NCBI RefSeq assembly: GCF_003589595.1
Contig: NW_020653716.1
Span: 449,470-513,469, forward strand
Direction of reading: 5' to 3'
Source: Hyposmocoma kahamanoa
Taxonomy: Eukaryota; Arthropoda; Insecta; Lepidoptera; Cosmopterigidae
DNA: 64,000 nt
Shown: positions 32,244-43,764 of the stretch, piece by piece
Position numbering within the stretch: position 1 is the stretch's first letter
How the letters are laid out: every line of letters starts with the position of its first letter
Notes under the pieces: model-generated
The model's database searches: none
What the model was told of the DNA's origin: nothing
Seen by the model: only the letters and a program-made list of their open reading frames with translations
Position numbers and translations under genes: made by a program

Positions 32244-32380
32244 GGTGCCTACAGATTTGCCCGACATTGTTGATCAGGTGCGTACAGATGTGCTCGATTT
32301 TGTCGATCGACAATGTCGATCGGGTGCCTACAGATATGCTCGGTTTTGTCGATCGTTACTGTCGATCGACAATGTCAAGT
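32244..32380 (+). repeat. Short tandem array, GGTGCCTACAGAT unit, three copies
   Basis: Units begin at 32244, 32277 and 32323. The longer two carry 'tgctcgattttgtcgatcg' and the palindrome-rich 'gtcgatcgacaatgtcgatc'. Confidence 0.6.
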
Positions 32381-32663
32381 GACAAGAATTTTCGAAAATT
32401 TATTTTTGGTAATCCTTATGTGACGAATCACAACTTTTCTCCGTTTTTCAAATGCGTAAATTCATATTTGGAACAACGACACACCATAATAACGGGGGAA
32501 CCTGCCAGCATTAAAACTGCATAAAAACTTTTTCTTTAATAAAATAATATTTTTATATTCTAGGTCTTCCAAAATAAAAACTCAAGGTGGCTCGAAAGTT
32601 GTGTCCGGGAGTGTGTATTTCAATAGCATGGTAGTAAAACATCAGATATACTTACAATCTTAG

Positions 32664-33031
32664 AATAATAACGCATAGAATGATAGTTTCATATCAAACG
32701 AACTGTCACAAGTAAGGCAAAAATCAAATTCATGTAGGCTAGTTTTAGTAGTAGGTTAATTTTCAGTTTTAGTGAATATTTATATAAAAATACAAGTTGA
32801 AACGCGTTACTTCCTAGTGGAATGTTATGTTAGTATCTATTTTATGTTTGTCTGACGTATTTTTACACTCATTTATCGCACATTTTGTCATTTTTAGCTA
32901 AAATTCTTGAGCTGTTCGCGGTGCAAGTTGACCTTGAGCGCTGAAGGCCCGCCCGCTCGTGTAGGCCCTTTTGGCGCGCTTCAGTTTGCCTCACTTAGCG
33001 TGTGCGGACTAGGTTTCTATGCGTTATTATT
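32664..33031. mobile_element. MITE E with 17-bp perfect TIRs
   Basis: AATAATAACGCATAGAA (32664-32680) is the exact inverse complement of 33015-33031. The element is about 370 bp with a GC-rich centre (gaaggcccgcccgctcgtgt) and no coding capacity. 'ttacaa' lies near both ends. Confidence 0.65.
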
Positions 33032-33141
33032 TGAAGCTTACAATATAATATTGTAAGTATAATATGAGTATTTAATTAGTATTTTAATATAGTGACAATA
33101 TGATACATTTTTACTTTATTTAGTCACAAGTTCAAAATTAA

Positions 33142-33176
33142 CCCATGGTCACGGTTGAGTCAACCGTGACCATGGG
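33142..33176. repeat. Perfect 15-bp hairpin
   Basis: CCCATGGTCACGGTT, a 5-nt loop (gagtc), then the exact inverse complement. The right half is the start of the repeat at 33156-33300, so this is probably an element end meeting its own inverse. Confidence 0.6.
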
Positions 33177-33300
33177 ACCTGTAAAGTGCACGAAACGTCG
33201 GTTTGTTTGAAAAAACAAATATTCGCGATTTAAATTCGGAAAAATAGTTTTATTTCCTATGTGTAGCAATCGCGAAAACCTACGATTTCGATAATTACTA
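33156..33300 (+). repeat. Dispersed repeat shared with 9881-10030
   Basis: 'gagtcaaccgtgaccatggg' and 'cggtttgtttgaaaaaacaa' match the minus strand near 9900-9950. The following 'gcaatcgcgaaaacctacg' matches plus-strand 10008-10025. Confidence 0.55.
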
Positions 33301-33511
33301 TTTAACAAAAAATGATGAAATAATGATTAAATTTTTTTAATTTACATTTTATAGTTTCATGTCCAATAAACTCTGGTAAACAGTTTAATAGGTACGGAAC
33401 ACGTTTCTTTAAGGTCCTATTTCCATAGTAACTAGTGACTCTTGAAATTACAAAAACCAGAAGTCATCGACCTGCTATTATAGTCATTATCAAATATATT
33501 AAATATTAAAA
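33301..33511. other. AT-rich DNA
   Basis: Nothing is recognised. Confidence 0.4.
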
Positions 33512-34339
33512 GATGTTAATGTAGCTACTAGTTTATGTCTAACTCTTATTTATTTCAATGTAAACGTTACTATTATACACTGAAAAAATTACTTTAATCA
33601 AAATTGATGATATCAATTTCAACATTCTTATTTAATTTAATTCCTTACTTAAAATTATTGCTGCAATCACTGTGTTTCATAAGCTGAGATGGAAACAAGT
33701 TACGTTATCCCCTTAAACAACATCTTGGTTCACATTCTTTTATTTCAGTACATAAAATATATTTAATTAGTTTAATTATTTGAATATATTAAACTGTAAT
33801 ATAATCACATTTTAAAATTACACAATTAAGTACATTTGGCAATACATAGTGTATCTAAAATGCCTAAAATAATGCAGTATTTTTTTTCACAAATCTGGTT
33901 GGCCATTTTACGCTTTTATTTAAAGTCTAAAGAAAGTAAAAACCTAGTCTAACAACGCGTTTTTTCATCCACTTGTTTTAATTTCCTACAATACAAGTTT
34001 TTTGATCTTGTGTTCTTGTAAATTTCGTAAGCTGCAGTGTTGAAGAAGATTTTTTTATTAATGTTTGATTTAATGAACATTAAATGTTTACAATTTTTCA
34101 ATTTTCTGCTATGTAACAAAATCTAGAAAAACATGCATTTTGTTTTATTTCTGTTTTGTTTTTTCAATTATGGTCAGGCGTGTTGCTTACCACCAGGCAG
34201 ACGACTTGTTCGTCACGGCACTTGGTATTATAAAAAAAATATTGTCTAGTAAGACTCGACTAAGTCGATATTAAACGATGTTAATGTAGCTACTAGTTTA
34301 TGTCTAACTCTTATATATTTCAATGTAAACGTTACTATT
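33512..34339 (+). repeat. 63-bp direct repeat bounding a 700-bp segment
   Basis: 33512-33574 and 34277-34339 are identical except for one base (both start 'gatgttaatgtagctactag'). The enclosed segment ends with a LINE-tail scrap at 34170-34245 (gcaccaggcag-like, then 'cacttggtattataaaaaaa'). Confidence 0.7.
34170..34245 (+). repeat. LINE-tail repeat copy 8, 5'-truncated
   Basis: Only the last part remains: 'ggcgtgttgcttaccaccag', 'gacgacttgttcgtc', 'cacttggtattataaaaa'. Confidence 0.6.
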
Positions 34340-34345
34340 TTGTAT

Positions 34346-34993
34346 TCTTATAGTCGGTGCTTGCTATTTTGAAAAATATAGCGAGTGTGGATGAAGGTTA
34401 CACCGCCGAGATGGAGACGTAATACCGCATCACAGCTCAGTCTGTGCGACCTGGCCGAGACGTCAGTATAACAGGTTAGTGTGAAAATATCTATTAAATT
34501 GTTTAATCGCGTTTATTGCCGTTTTGAAATGTTAGTTTAATCCAAAACGTTCACACTTAAGACGCAAATAAATAATTACAAAACAAAATCACGAAGATTA
34601 TTCATTTACATAAACATAGATAAGAGAATCAACTGCTTCCACACTGAGCGACCACCGCTGTTATCGCATGATTTTTACATCAAAAACAAGAATAGGCTCC
34701 AAAAAATTAACATTCACAGCGTCATGCACAGTCCTTTTTTGCTCTTTTCGCTGAAGCCTCCGGTGACCAGAGGGCTAACATCTACTTCCGCCAAAGAATA
34801 AGCTTCTGTGATACGATGCCCCAGGGCACGGAACCCGACAAAATTTTCTACCTTTAACTAGATGGTCAAAGCTTGGAAAATTCATTTTATTTTCCTTTCT
34901 TCTACATTGCCACACAAAATTATATAAATAAGACATTCTTAGCACTCTGTTTTTTTGTTTCATTTCGAAGGCTATAAACTGTTTGAATACATC
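34346..34993. other. Intergenic DNA, no supported gene
   Basis: A 'cagtataacaggttagtg' near 34470 resembles a splice donor (CAG then GTTAGT). No coding exon can be tied to it. Confidence 0.4.
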
Positions 34994-35165
34994 GCATGAT
35001 ACCTATACGGGCTGTAAGCGTTAAGTGTGCCCAGGCGATTATTCTATACATATAAGAGATATCAAAAAGCTTTAAACTGATATCGAAAGTACGTTACCTA
35101 ATGAGTAAATCGACATCAATAACTTTTTAAAAATAAAACTGGAAATATCCAAAACTTTAACATTA
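34994..35165 (-). repeat. Dispersed repeat C, copy 2 (inverted)
   Basis: It is the inverse of 10530-10710, with 'aaactgatatcgaaagtacg' and 'gcccaggcgattatt'. Confidence 0.65.
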
Positions 35166-35296
35166 AACGCTCGTCAGAACTAACCTAGTCAATTGTGGGA
35201 GAAAATAAACAAATATATTATTATATTATATTAAGCATATTATCTTCATAAATACTGCATAACTCGAAATTGTGGAATTGAGAAAAACACGATTTA

Positions 35297-35696
35297 NNNN
35301 NNNNNNNNNNNNNNNNNNNNNNNNNNNNNNNNNNNNNNNNNNNNNNNNNNNNNNNNNNNNNNNNNNNNNNNNNNNNNNNNNNNNNNNNNNNNNNNNNNNN
35401 NNNNNNNNNNNNNNNNNNNNNNNNNNNNNNNNNNNNNNNNNNNNNNNNNNNNNNNNNNNNNNNNNNNNNNNNNNNNNNNNNNNNNNNNNNNNNNNNNNNN
35501 NNNNNNNNNNNNNNNNNNNNNNNNNNNNNNNNNNNNNNNNNNNNNNNNNNNNNNNNNNNNNNNNNNNNNNNNNNNNNNNNNNNNNNNNNNNNNNNNNNNN
35601 NNNNNNNNNNNNNNNNNNNNNNNNNNNNNNNNNNNNNNNNNNNNNNNNNNNNNNNNNNNNNNNNNNNNNNNNNNNNNNNNNNNNNNNNNNNNNNNN
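35297..35696. other. Assembly gap of 400 Ns
   Basis: The round length suggests a placeholder, so the true size is unknown. Open frames drawn across it are artefacts. Confidence 0.99.
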
Positions 35697-35897
35697 AATT
35701 TTTCTGATTCCAAAGTGTCGCTTATGCCATTTTGCCTTTCAAGCGTCGATATTATATATTCACATTAGTCTATATCTTTTAATAACATAATAATATGTAC
35801 ACGTTAATCAAGTAAAGGTAAATTATTCACCGCCTTATTTTTTTAGTAATATATTAACTATTAACTGTGCTACATTGTCAGGTACTAAATAGAATAA

Positions 35898-36020
35898 CCT
35901 GCCTTCGTCGCCGAACGGTTACCTCGCCGGTTTGCCACGCAGAGTCCCGCGTCCGGAGAAGGTACGGCCTACACTTATTTCTCTCGTAAGTTTGGGTGTA
36001 ATTTGTTCGTTCAGGTTCTC
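35898..36020 (+). mobile_element. Degenerate tRNA-derived SINE
   Basis: The head 'gtcgccgaacggttacctcg' and 'tttgccacgcagagtccc', then 'atttctctcgtaagtttggg', follow the SINE family at 9655 and 19709. The box B is lost. Confidence 0.65.
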
Positions 36021-36119
36021 TTTTTAAAAGTAATAATAAATAATGTTCTCCTGTTAAAAAAATGGAACCATTGCAATATTATATACATAGATAAGGTACT
36101 GAGGTACGCGTTTGTTTCA

Positions 36120-36400
36120 GACACTTTTTGTGTTTTTAAATGACTTCAATTTTTTTTTCTGTATGTTACACGATTACTCCGACTTTTGCGACTGATTTCG
36201 ATGATTATTTTTTTTCTTGAAAGAGAGCTACCTCAGTAGTGGTCCCATTGAAAAATGAAAAATATATTCCACCTCTACGAGTATCAAACTAGTGGATGCA
36301 TCTAGTTAATTGGTTTTCACCCACTTCCCGTTAATTGATTTCAATAAAACTTGGCGAATAAATGTAATTGTATTGGACTTTTGCGGTCGGTTTTTTTATA
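36120..36400 (+). mobile_element. ACCGACTTC-type MITE, plus strand
   Basis: It runs from 'gacttcaattttttttt' through 'cgattactccgacttttgcg', 'gagctacctcagtagtggtc' and 'cacccacttcccgttaat' to 'gcggtcggttttttt'. Confidence 0.65.
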
Positions 36401-36699
36401 AAAAACTTATTACTATAAAGCTATATTACTTTGATTTACAGTGTGTAATAATAAAATTGGATAAAGAATTCTACTGTTTTATAAGTAGGGTTTTTATTAC
36501 GAACGTCAACTAGCTATAATGCATTATCTGCTGTAACAACGTACAATCATAACGTTACCAATAAAGAAATATAAATTTGTATAGAAATCCCACACAAAAT
36601 GTGCACACTCAGGAAAAAAATGTTGTTGGCTGATAGCCAATAGACGTGTTTAGTTCCATTAACAAAGTTTTATTTCCATGGAACTATGAAATGATTTGC
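36401..36699. other. AT-rich spacer between two MITEs
   Basis: Nothing is recognised. Confidence 0.4.
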
Positions 36700-37045
36700 A
36701 CTTTGCACTTTGGTAGTTCTAAGACAAAAATAAATTGTAACCTTTTTATAACCTCTTTTTTATGACATCAAAAGTTTACTTATCGGATTTTTATTGGCAG
36801 TACTATATATATGCCAAGTTTTATAGAAATCGGTTAACGGAAAGTGCGAGAAACCGGACTCATCCTCTAGTTTGCCACCCTTAGAGGTGGAATATTTTCT
36901 TCAAATTTAAATGTGACCACCACCACGACCAGGTACCTTCATTCCTATAAAAATAATCATCAAAATAGGTTCACAAATGTACAAAAAATGCAGTCGAATT
37001 GAAAACCTCCTCGTTTTTTTGAAGTCGGTTAAAAATTTTGCTATA
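36700..37045 (-). mobile_element. ACCGACTTC-type MITE, minus strand
   Basis: It ends with 'aacctcctcgtttttttgaa' and 'gtcggttaaaa', the inverse of the family's left end. Inside are 'aatcggttaacggaaagtgc' and 'cacccttagaggtggaatat'. With the 36120 copy it forms a tail-to-tail pair. Confidence 0.65.
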
Positions 37046-37409
37046 GGAAAAACACCTCTATCCGCTCTCAGTCAACATAGTATTTACTAAGTGCAAGGTC
37101 GAATAGAGCATTCATTTTATTTTAGCTGTCATAAATATAATCAGCATCTGAGTTAAGTTCACGCCTGTGGTAAATCATGTTAAGTTAGGCTCTATATTGC
37201 AGTTCAACTCTCATATAAGTACTTAATTATAAAGTATAAATAAATTCCAAAACCTCTAGCTTCACTTGTTCTTGACTGTAGAATTCCATACGAAGGTTTT
37301 ATGATTACATTTAAGTAGAAACAGGTTCTCAAGCGCAGGTAGACACGCGTTTATCTATAAATTTATACGGTACGATATACATGATTGTATCACAAGTCCT
37401 AAGCCTCTG
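37046..37409. other. AT-rich DNA
   Basis: Nothing is recognised. Confidence 0.4.
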
Positions 37410-37560
37410 TAGACTTCTGTGGCCATGCGGTCAACTCTGGTTCGGCTCCCGGCAGGATCAATGTAGTAAACAAAGGAGCTTTACATAATTGCTGGGTATT
37501 CTGGTTAGGTTATGTTAGCTAATTGCATAACTCTGGTGCTCTCCGTAGTATAAGGTACAC
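37410..37560 (+). repeat. SINE-like scrap
   Basis: 'tctgtggccatgcggtcaac' and 'tggttcggctcccggcagg' look like worn box A and box B regions, followed by 'actctggtgctctccgtag'. The family is uncertain. Confidence 0.35.
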
Positions 37561-39780
37561 CTAGTTCAGGACTGGATCGATACCTTCTATTAACACTACG
37601 CCATATGAATTTTTGACCATTTTGTGTTTTTATTCTTTTTTTCACAGTATTCGTTTTTTTTTGTTTCTTTTTCGAATTTTGTTTTGTGTTTCTTTATTTT
37701 TTTACACAACATTCGGAATGCATAATATAGTAAATAAGGCTATTTACGTTAAAAACAGAAAATTACCAAAAATTTAGTTGGCGTAGTGTTCATCGGAGGT
37801 ATCGAAATATTGGGTATGAATGTTTAAAAAAGGCAATTGCATACGATATAGATTTCCATGTAGTTTGCAATCATTTTTAAATATGGCCACATTATTGTTC
37901 TATAACTACGAAACTGTGTAATCGTTGCAAAATAACATTTAAGATGCACTTGACAAACATTTTGGATGCAATTGGCGCCATTGCATCTCCACAGCACGCT
38001 GACCGTAAGCCGACTGCACGCTGGCTGGAAACCACTTATAGCACACGCAATCGCGGCCACGCGTACTACGTTCCCACTCCATACCGACAGATTTTTTCGC
38101 AATTTTGATACAACCGGAACGAAACTAACGCGATTCCATACTTAAGCATAAAACCCAGTTAAAGTGTTTTACTAACACTTACAAATTGTTACTACGCTGT
38201 AACAAGTCAAATTTGTTTTGCATAAAATGTATTTATTCATATTTTCCGGTCAAACTTAATTCTCTCATTGGAATTTCTTATTAGTTGCCTTAATTACTTC
38301 ATGCTTTATCTATGCTCTTATCAAAATTCTGTAATGGGAGTATACTAAATAAAATTCAACAATTTTAATAGTATTTTAATGGACCTTCAGGCATGATTTC
38401 TTGCTCTAGAAGTAAAATTACCATATTTATAAGCCATCTTTTATTTTAATTCATCTCCACGAGTGTTCTGTAGGAACGGTCGTAATTTTACTGATATTTA
38501 TTTGTAACCGCAATACGAAACGTGAGGACTATTTATTATGTGAAAACAGAAGAATATTTTACACAGGCACATGACAACATTATTAAAATTCAACAAGTCG
38601 TTGAATTAATTCCATGCTCTCTTTTACGACAAAACTCGAACAATATAATATATATCTATTATAATTTATAGTCCTTAGTTACGAACTTTCAGGTCGCTGA
38701 GAGCTGTGCAGTGTTAAACATTTAAAATACTCGCTTATTGCTTGCTACTCGTAATAAACTTTTCAATTCCTCAATTACTCACATTTTGGTGCTGGATTGT
38801 CGACAACCTGCTGGTTCAACTGTTTACACTAGAGCGCAACACTCACTAAACACTTCAGATTATCTGCGGCACTTAACATCGTAATGTCATTTCCACTCGC
38901 GAACGCAACATCGACTGACACAAAACACACGTCCGATCGCAACGGCTGATGCCGGGGCACTGAAGTCTGAAGCTGTAACACCCTCGCTCCAAAGAGTCCT
39001 AAGGACGAATTTCATCCGTCCCCTCATCCCTTCCGCTTTTCCGACTCGCACACTACGCATCGCCACTTAAAAGATCAACGCGAACATATTTCCTATTTGT
39101 ATTAATGAATTTTATTCACCATTGTTTTAACCCGACAGATGCAATTACGACCCACACTCGTGTCGTGCTCGTGCAATTAAAAACATTTAGATGATACATA
39201 CCGACTACGTAGTTACTGATGCAGTAAAGTGAACTACTTGGTAAGAAACAAACTGTCGTTACACTTTGTAGGTAGAATAAATATTTTATGTAAGTAAAAA
39301 AATTGGTGCAAATCTGTGTAATATTTTACTCTATAAAGCACGAAAAATAGGACACGCCAAACGTTAATAAAGCCAAAGCGTGATTTACATTTTAAACATC
39401 CTGCGCTTAGAAAGCTAACCGGAAGCTAAATGATTATCCAGAAAAGTCTGGCGTGAGCTCAATCTTTCAAACGGCAGCTGTCGATCTGTATCAGCTTTCT
39501 GATCAATCCATTAACGTTCAATTCAAAGCATCGAGTCCCATTTTGGGCGCCATGTTCAGAATTTCAAATAATGGCTTAGGCCAAAAGAAAAAGTAATTCT
39601 GATAGTGACTCACATGATATTACACTACGTCCCTTAGGCAAGCAAATAATCTTTACTAGCAAGTGTACGCGAATCCGTTTAGTAAACCATTGATATCAAT
39701 CGAGTTGACGGGTAAAATATAATCTCCATACTGTCATATTCAGCGTAAATCGACTTTTTTCTGATATATTTTATACTTGT
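37561..39780. other. Long intergenic stretch without a supported gene
   Basis: A GC-rich piece at 37965-38085 (ttgcatctccacagcacgct) is probably a worn repeat; the minus-strand frame over it has no domain. A second GC-richer piece lies at 38880-39065. No gene can be supported. Confidence 0.45.
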
Positions 39781-39817
39781 CCACTTTTACGATACCAAGT
39801 GACAGGACGAACAAGTC

Positions 39818-39878
39818 GTGCACCTGGTGTTAAGTGACACGCCTGGGCGGTAGGCGTGTCGCTTAACACCAGGTGCAC
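39818..39878. repeat. 27-bp hairpin made by inverted duplication
   Basis: The left arm 39818-39844 (GTGCACCTGGTGTTAAGTGA then CACGCCT) pairs with 39852-39878 with one mismatch around a 7-nt loop. Confidence 0.75.
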
Positions 39879-39986
39879 GTTGGCAATTGCAGTGCTACTC
39901 GGCCCTTTAAATCGCAAAGATCTGAGGGGCACTGCCACAGCGCCTGTCACCCTGAGACATAAGATTACAAGTCACCAGCACCCTTA

Positions 39987-40170
39987 TTAGCGCGATTATG
40001 CACTGCATCCGCTTCTTATTCGTTCCGAATCCGAGACTATACAAATCCGAGAAATTACGAATATCACTTGTACACATAGAGATAAAATGATCCCTGTGAC
40101 ATTTCGAACCGCCATTTCTCGGATTCGGAAATTATACGAATCGGACGTAATGCGCAAACGCTCTAACCTA
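39987..40170. mobile_element. Small MITE nested in LINE-tail copy 9
   Basis: The left end 'ttagcgcgattatgcactgc' and the right end 'gtaatgcgcaaacgctctaa' are rough inverse complements. Inside, 'ccgaatccgag' (left) and 'ctcggattcgg' (right) pair exactly. Confidence 0.5.
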
Positions 40171-40255
40171 ACGTAATGCTCACATTACAGCTTGGCGGCA
40201 GAAATAGGTAAGGCGGTAGTACTTCCCTGAACGGACTCTTTCACAAGGAGCTCCA

Positions 40256-40561
40256 TACTACCATTTTATATTATATCCACTAGTACGTAATGCAGAAAGT
40301 AGCGTGATTAGTAATTCAAGAAACGAAAAATTGGAATAAGATACATTGATAACCATAATAAACTTCTATAATTAAGATTCCTGTTGATATTCAAAATGAG
40401 TCATTTGCAAAGTTTAAGTGTAATATAATTATTATAAAATATGTACCATAAAATTTAATGTAAATAAGCCGCTTAGTTCTACTCTAAAATATTTTTGCAT
40501 AATAATTGTAAATGTTAAATGTTAATATAAATAACGTTTCTTCACAGCGAGTAGGTATGTC
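40256..40561. other. AT-rich spacer
   Basis: Nothing is recognised. Confidence 0.4.
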
Positions 40562-41205
40562 TCAGGATGCAGAAACGTGCGGTTAGGGTAATTTAGAATC
40601 TGGGCCCCAGAGTATCTTTGAGAGATAAGTTTAAGGAAATTAACATTCTTACACTAGCCTCACAGTACATTTATGAAAATGTAATTTATGTTAAAAGGAA
40701 TAGTAATTTCTTTATGAAAAATAATGACAGATATAACATTAATACGAGGAATAAAAATAAACTAGCTGTTCTTGATAGTCGTCTTCACAAAGTCACAAAT
40801 TCATTTAAGGGGCAATGTATACGCTTCTATAACAAGATTCCGGTTACAAAATTTGCGTTTCACGAAGATTAAGACTATAGTGAAAGAAAAACTTTATACT
40901 AAAGGTAATTACATACAACTTACAACTTCTGCGTACTTGGATGACAAAAATCCGCGGTAGTAACTCGCTTAGCTCATGGAGATAGTCTCGATCTCTGATG
41001 TTTCAAAATAAAAAAAATATATTGTAAATGTTGAATGTGTACAAAATGTTATTTACAAAGAGCAATTCCTAGAGTTTCTTGCTCATTCTTCTCAGGGGAA
41101 TCTGCCTTACGAATGAGCGGCAGAGTTTAACCAATGTGACGATTTCAAGTGTAATAATGCTTACCTATGAAATAAAGATTATTTTGATTTTTGAATTTTG
41201 AACTT
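40562..41205 (+). pseudogene. LINE C-terminal fragment with 3' tail
   Basis: The translation near 40562-40640 (MQKRAVR, then LGPRVSLRDKFKE) and on to ILTLASQYIYEN and YNIRTRN-like residues is the post-RT region of Jockey-superfamily ORF2 proteins. A stop near 40593 and a frameshift near 40862 break it; the second frame ends at 40960. The 3' UTR carries 'gctcattcttctcaggggaa', an AATAAA and a 'ttttgatttttgaatttt' tail ending near 41205. RT and endonuclease are missing (5' truncation). Confidence 0.7.
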
Positions 41206-41273
41206 ATGTCACACGGAGCCGAGACATGAACATTAACAACAGGCCTCATCCACAAATTTAAAGTCGTTTAGCG

Positions 41274-41545
41274 TGCCATGGAGCGAGCTATGCTTGGGAT
41301 TTTTCTGATGGTCCGAGTAATGAGGTCATACGTCAGACAACTAAGGTGCAAAATCAGTAAGTTTAAGTGGAGTGGATCTGACATGTTTGTAGAAGGACTG
41401 ATGGCCGATGGAGCAGAATTGTCCTAGAGTGACGATCACGTCAAGACAAACGTAGTCCTGCGGCAAGATGGACGAACGACCTGAGAAAGGTTACTGGCAG
41501 CGGCTGGATGCGGGCGGCACAGTATCGGGAAGACTTTGGGTCGTA
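41274..41545 (+). pseudogene. RTE-type LINE C-terminal fragment
   Basis: The translation RAMERAMLGIFL, then a KFKWSG piece, then in another frame ARWTNDLRKVTGSGWMRAAQ, matches the C-terminal end typical of RTE-clade ORF2 proteins. It is a short 5'-truncated piece with frameshifts and a stop. Confidence 0.7.
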
Positions 41546-41569
41546 TTCTAGAACTCTACTCAATTATTG

Positions 41570-43130
41570 ATTAATAATATAATGAATTATTCGCATGTAT
41601 TGTAATAAAATGGACAAAAATATTGACAGTGAGAACAATTAAGTATTATTATAAATTCGTCGCTGCAGCATTACAAGATGTGGCATTTGAAAAAGCGAAG
41701 ATCGATCGAATGTAACATTGTACAGGCACGTGTTATTTTTCTGTCTATAAATCACACAAAAGCCCAAATATCTCATGTAATTAGACATATTTAAGCAGTT
41801 TATTCATAATTCTTGCCAAGTTTTGCTTTGGTTTCTTCAGATTGCCTGTTGTGTTTGTATATTTTGATGATTGTTGTTAACGATTATTTTCAAATAGTGT
41901 TGTTCTTGGAAGCGCACATATTGTCGATATTCTGTTATTAAAATAATTCACTACGAGGTTTTTATTATTTTACTATTATTGTTTTTACTATTTCAAGTTT
42001 ACCTACAAATCAAGAAACAAAATGAATGGTTAGAAATAATATAATATAATAGTGCCGTATAATAGTGCCGAATATAAACATTGAATCAAAGACCATCTTT
42101 ATTTATTCGCTTCATTTTGAAGAGTCAAATTTTAACATAACTTTGACTTTAACTTTGCAATGCCATCATTAGGTATATTGGCAAATATTTTTATATTTAA
42201 TTTATTAAACAAGACTAGAAAACAAAATTATCCAGTCGTTTCCGATTTTTTCGAAAATCTACTAAAAATTCTTATTTTATAAAGCCAGCAACACAATGAC
42301 CATGTTGGTCCAACGTTGCCGGGTAAAGGCCAATACCATCGTATAGACAGCCTATTTGCCTTGCCTTGCCTTGCCATCGTTCGGTGTCACTCGCCTAGCT
42401 GAGCGAGTGAAGGCGCTCGCCTATGCTAACGTGTTCGTTTGACGTGTCTTGTCACAACTTGCAGTCGCTCGTGACTACTTGTCTCACGTCTTAGAAGTGT
42501 TGATTTTTCTGTACAAATCAAAGGCGCTCGGTCAATAGTAGTCAATTGACATTGTATAATAAGACATGCATGCTATTTAATATATGCGAATCATGTTTAT
42601 ACTAACTGTCTCTTGGTACATCTCCTGTTGTACCATGTTTTAAGCTAATAAACGTGTGATAATAATATTATTATTGATAATATTACTACTTTCATTTATT
42701 CCCAAAATTAAATGGAAGTATTAAAGATTCACTTAAATCAGTCACTGATATTAATTATACACCAATGCATAAATACAAAAAAGCCTACACTGTTTAAAAA
42801 TTTCTCTATGAAAATATGAATCTTTAGGTTGGAAATGTCTAGGAGATCTCCAGATTTATATTTAGTTTTCACTTTTTTATACACTCTCAAATTACATTTT
42901 TTCTGTGCAAATTCACTTTTCGTAATATTTGAGTATTTGTAAACGTAAAACAATAAATTCAAAATTTTAATGTGACATTCCCGGATATTTCCAAATGGAA
43001 TATTGATCTACTTTAATTAAATGATTGCATGTCGATAATGACTTATCGATAGATTATGGTACGACATTAAAGAAATCCGTCATTTGTTCGTTCAATTTTT
43101 ATTTAGTTATGCACGTTCATTCCGTAGTTA
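41570..43130 (+). repeat. Dispersed repeat D, copy 2
   Basis: It is collinear with 11198-12480 over most of its length. About 300 bp is extra near 42545-42990 (a T-rich piece with a minus-strand 74-residue frame). The end is shared: 'attatggtacgac', 'gcacgttcattc', 'gtagttagggca'. A further scrap of what follows (gtctcatatctacgtctcct) recurs at 52410-52450. Confidence 0.7.
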
Positions 43131-43760
43131 GGGCACCTCCTTTCTTTTAGTTTTTTTTTATCCTCTAAGTTTATAATAGTCACTGGAGTCTCATATCTAC
43201 GTCTCCTTGGAAAACCTTTTAATGTATCAGAAGTGGAAGAAGTGCGGTCGTGGCGTAAATTGAGGATTAGGGAATCAGTGATACAGTGGCGTAAGTAATG
43301 ACGAAGTGAATCAATGATACTGGTATGTAAGTACATTCGTTTTACATCACACATGTATAGGTATTGCCTAGTTTAATCAGGCGCACAGAAAAGAGGGACT
43401 TATTGTTTATAGTTGTATTGTGTACGAGTATTGGATTTGAACCTGTTTTTTTTTTAAAGTAGTTACTTAAACGTTGTGTAATTAACATAAGGTACGATTT
43501 TCAACAAAGATTTTCGATCTTTTGGTGTGATATTTGGTGGGATATTAAAAAAAATACTGTTTTGTAATGATAATAAAGAACAGGTATTTTGGTTACATGT
43601 TTGCCTCTACTAATTGACTGTTATTTCTTAGATGGATAAACTACTGAATACTTAAATGTAAAGTGAGAGTGTGAGAGCAGATCGGTACCAAGCGGTGCAG
43701 CTATCAGTTGCAAAAGTGTAAGTGTATCCATGTTTCTATGGACTTGAGAATGTTCATATG
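43131..43760. other. AT-rich DNA, no supported gene
   Basis: Nothing is recognised apart from a short piece (43165-43235) shared with 52385-52450. Confidence 0.45.
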
Positions 43761-43764
43761 GGCA

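Larger units (their letters stand above)
39785..40255 (-). repeat. LINE-tail repeat copy 9, with hairpin and nested MITE
   Basis: In minus orientation: 'accaagtgacaggacgaaca', 'tttaaatcgcaaagatctga', 'gtcaccagcaccctta', then after an insertion 'gtaatgctcacattacag', 'gcttggcggcagaaatagg' and 'tctttcacaaggagctcca'. A 27-bp inverted duplication (39818-39878) and a small MITE (39987-40170) interrupt it. Confidence 0.7.

Noticed and set aside
35272..35790. Open frame of 172 residues
   Set aside because: It runs through 400 Ns and is an artefact of the gap.
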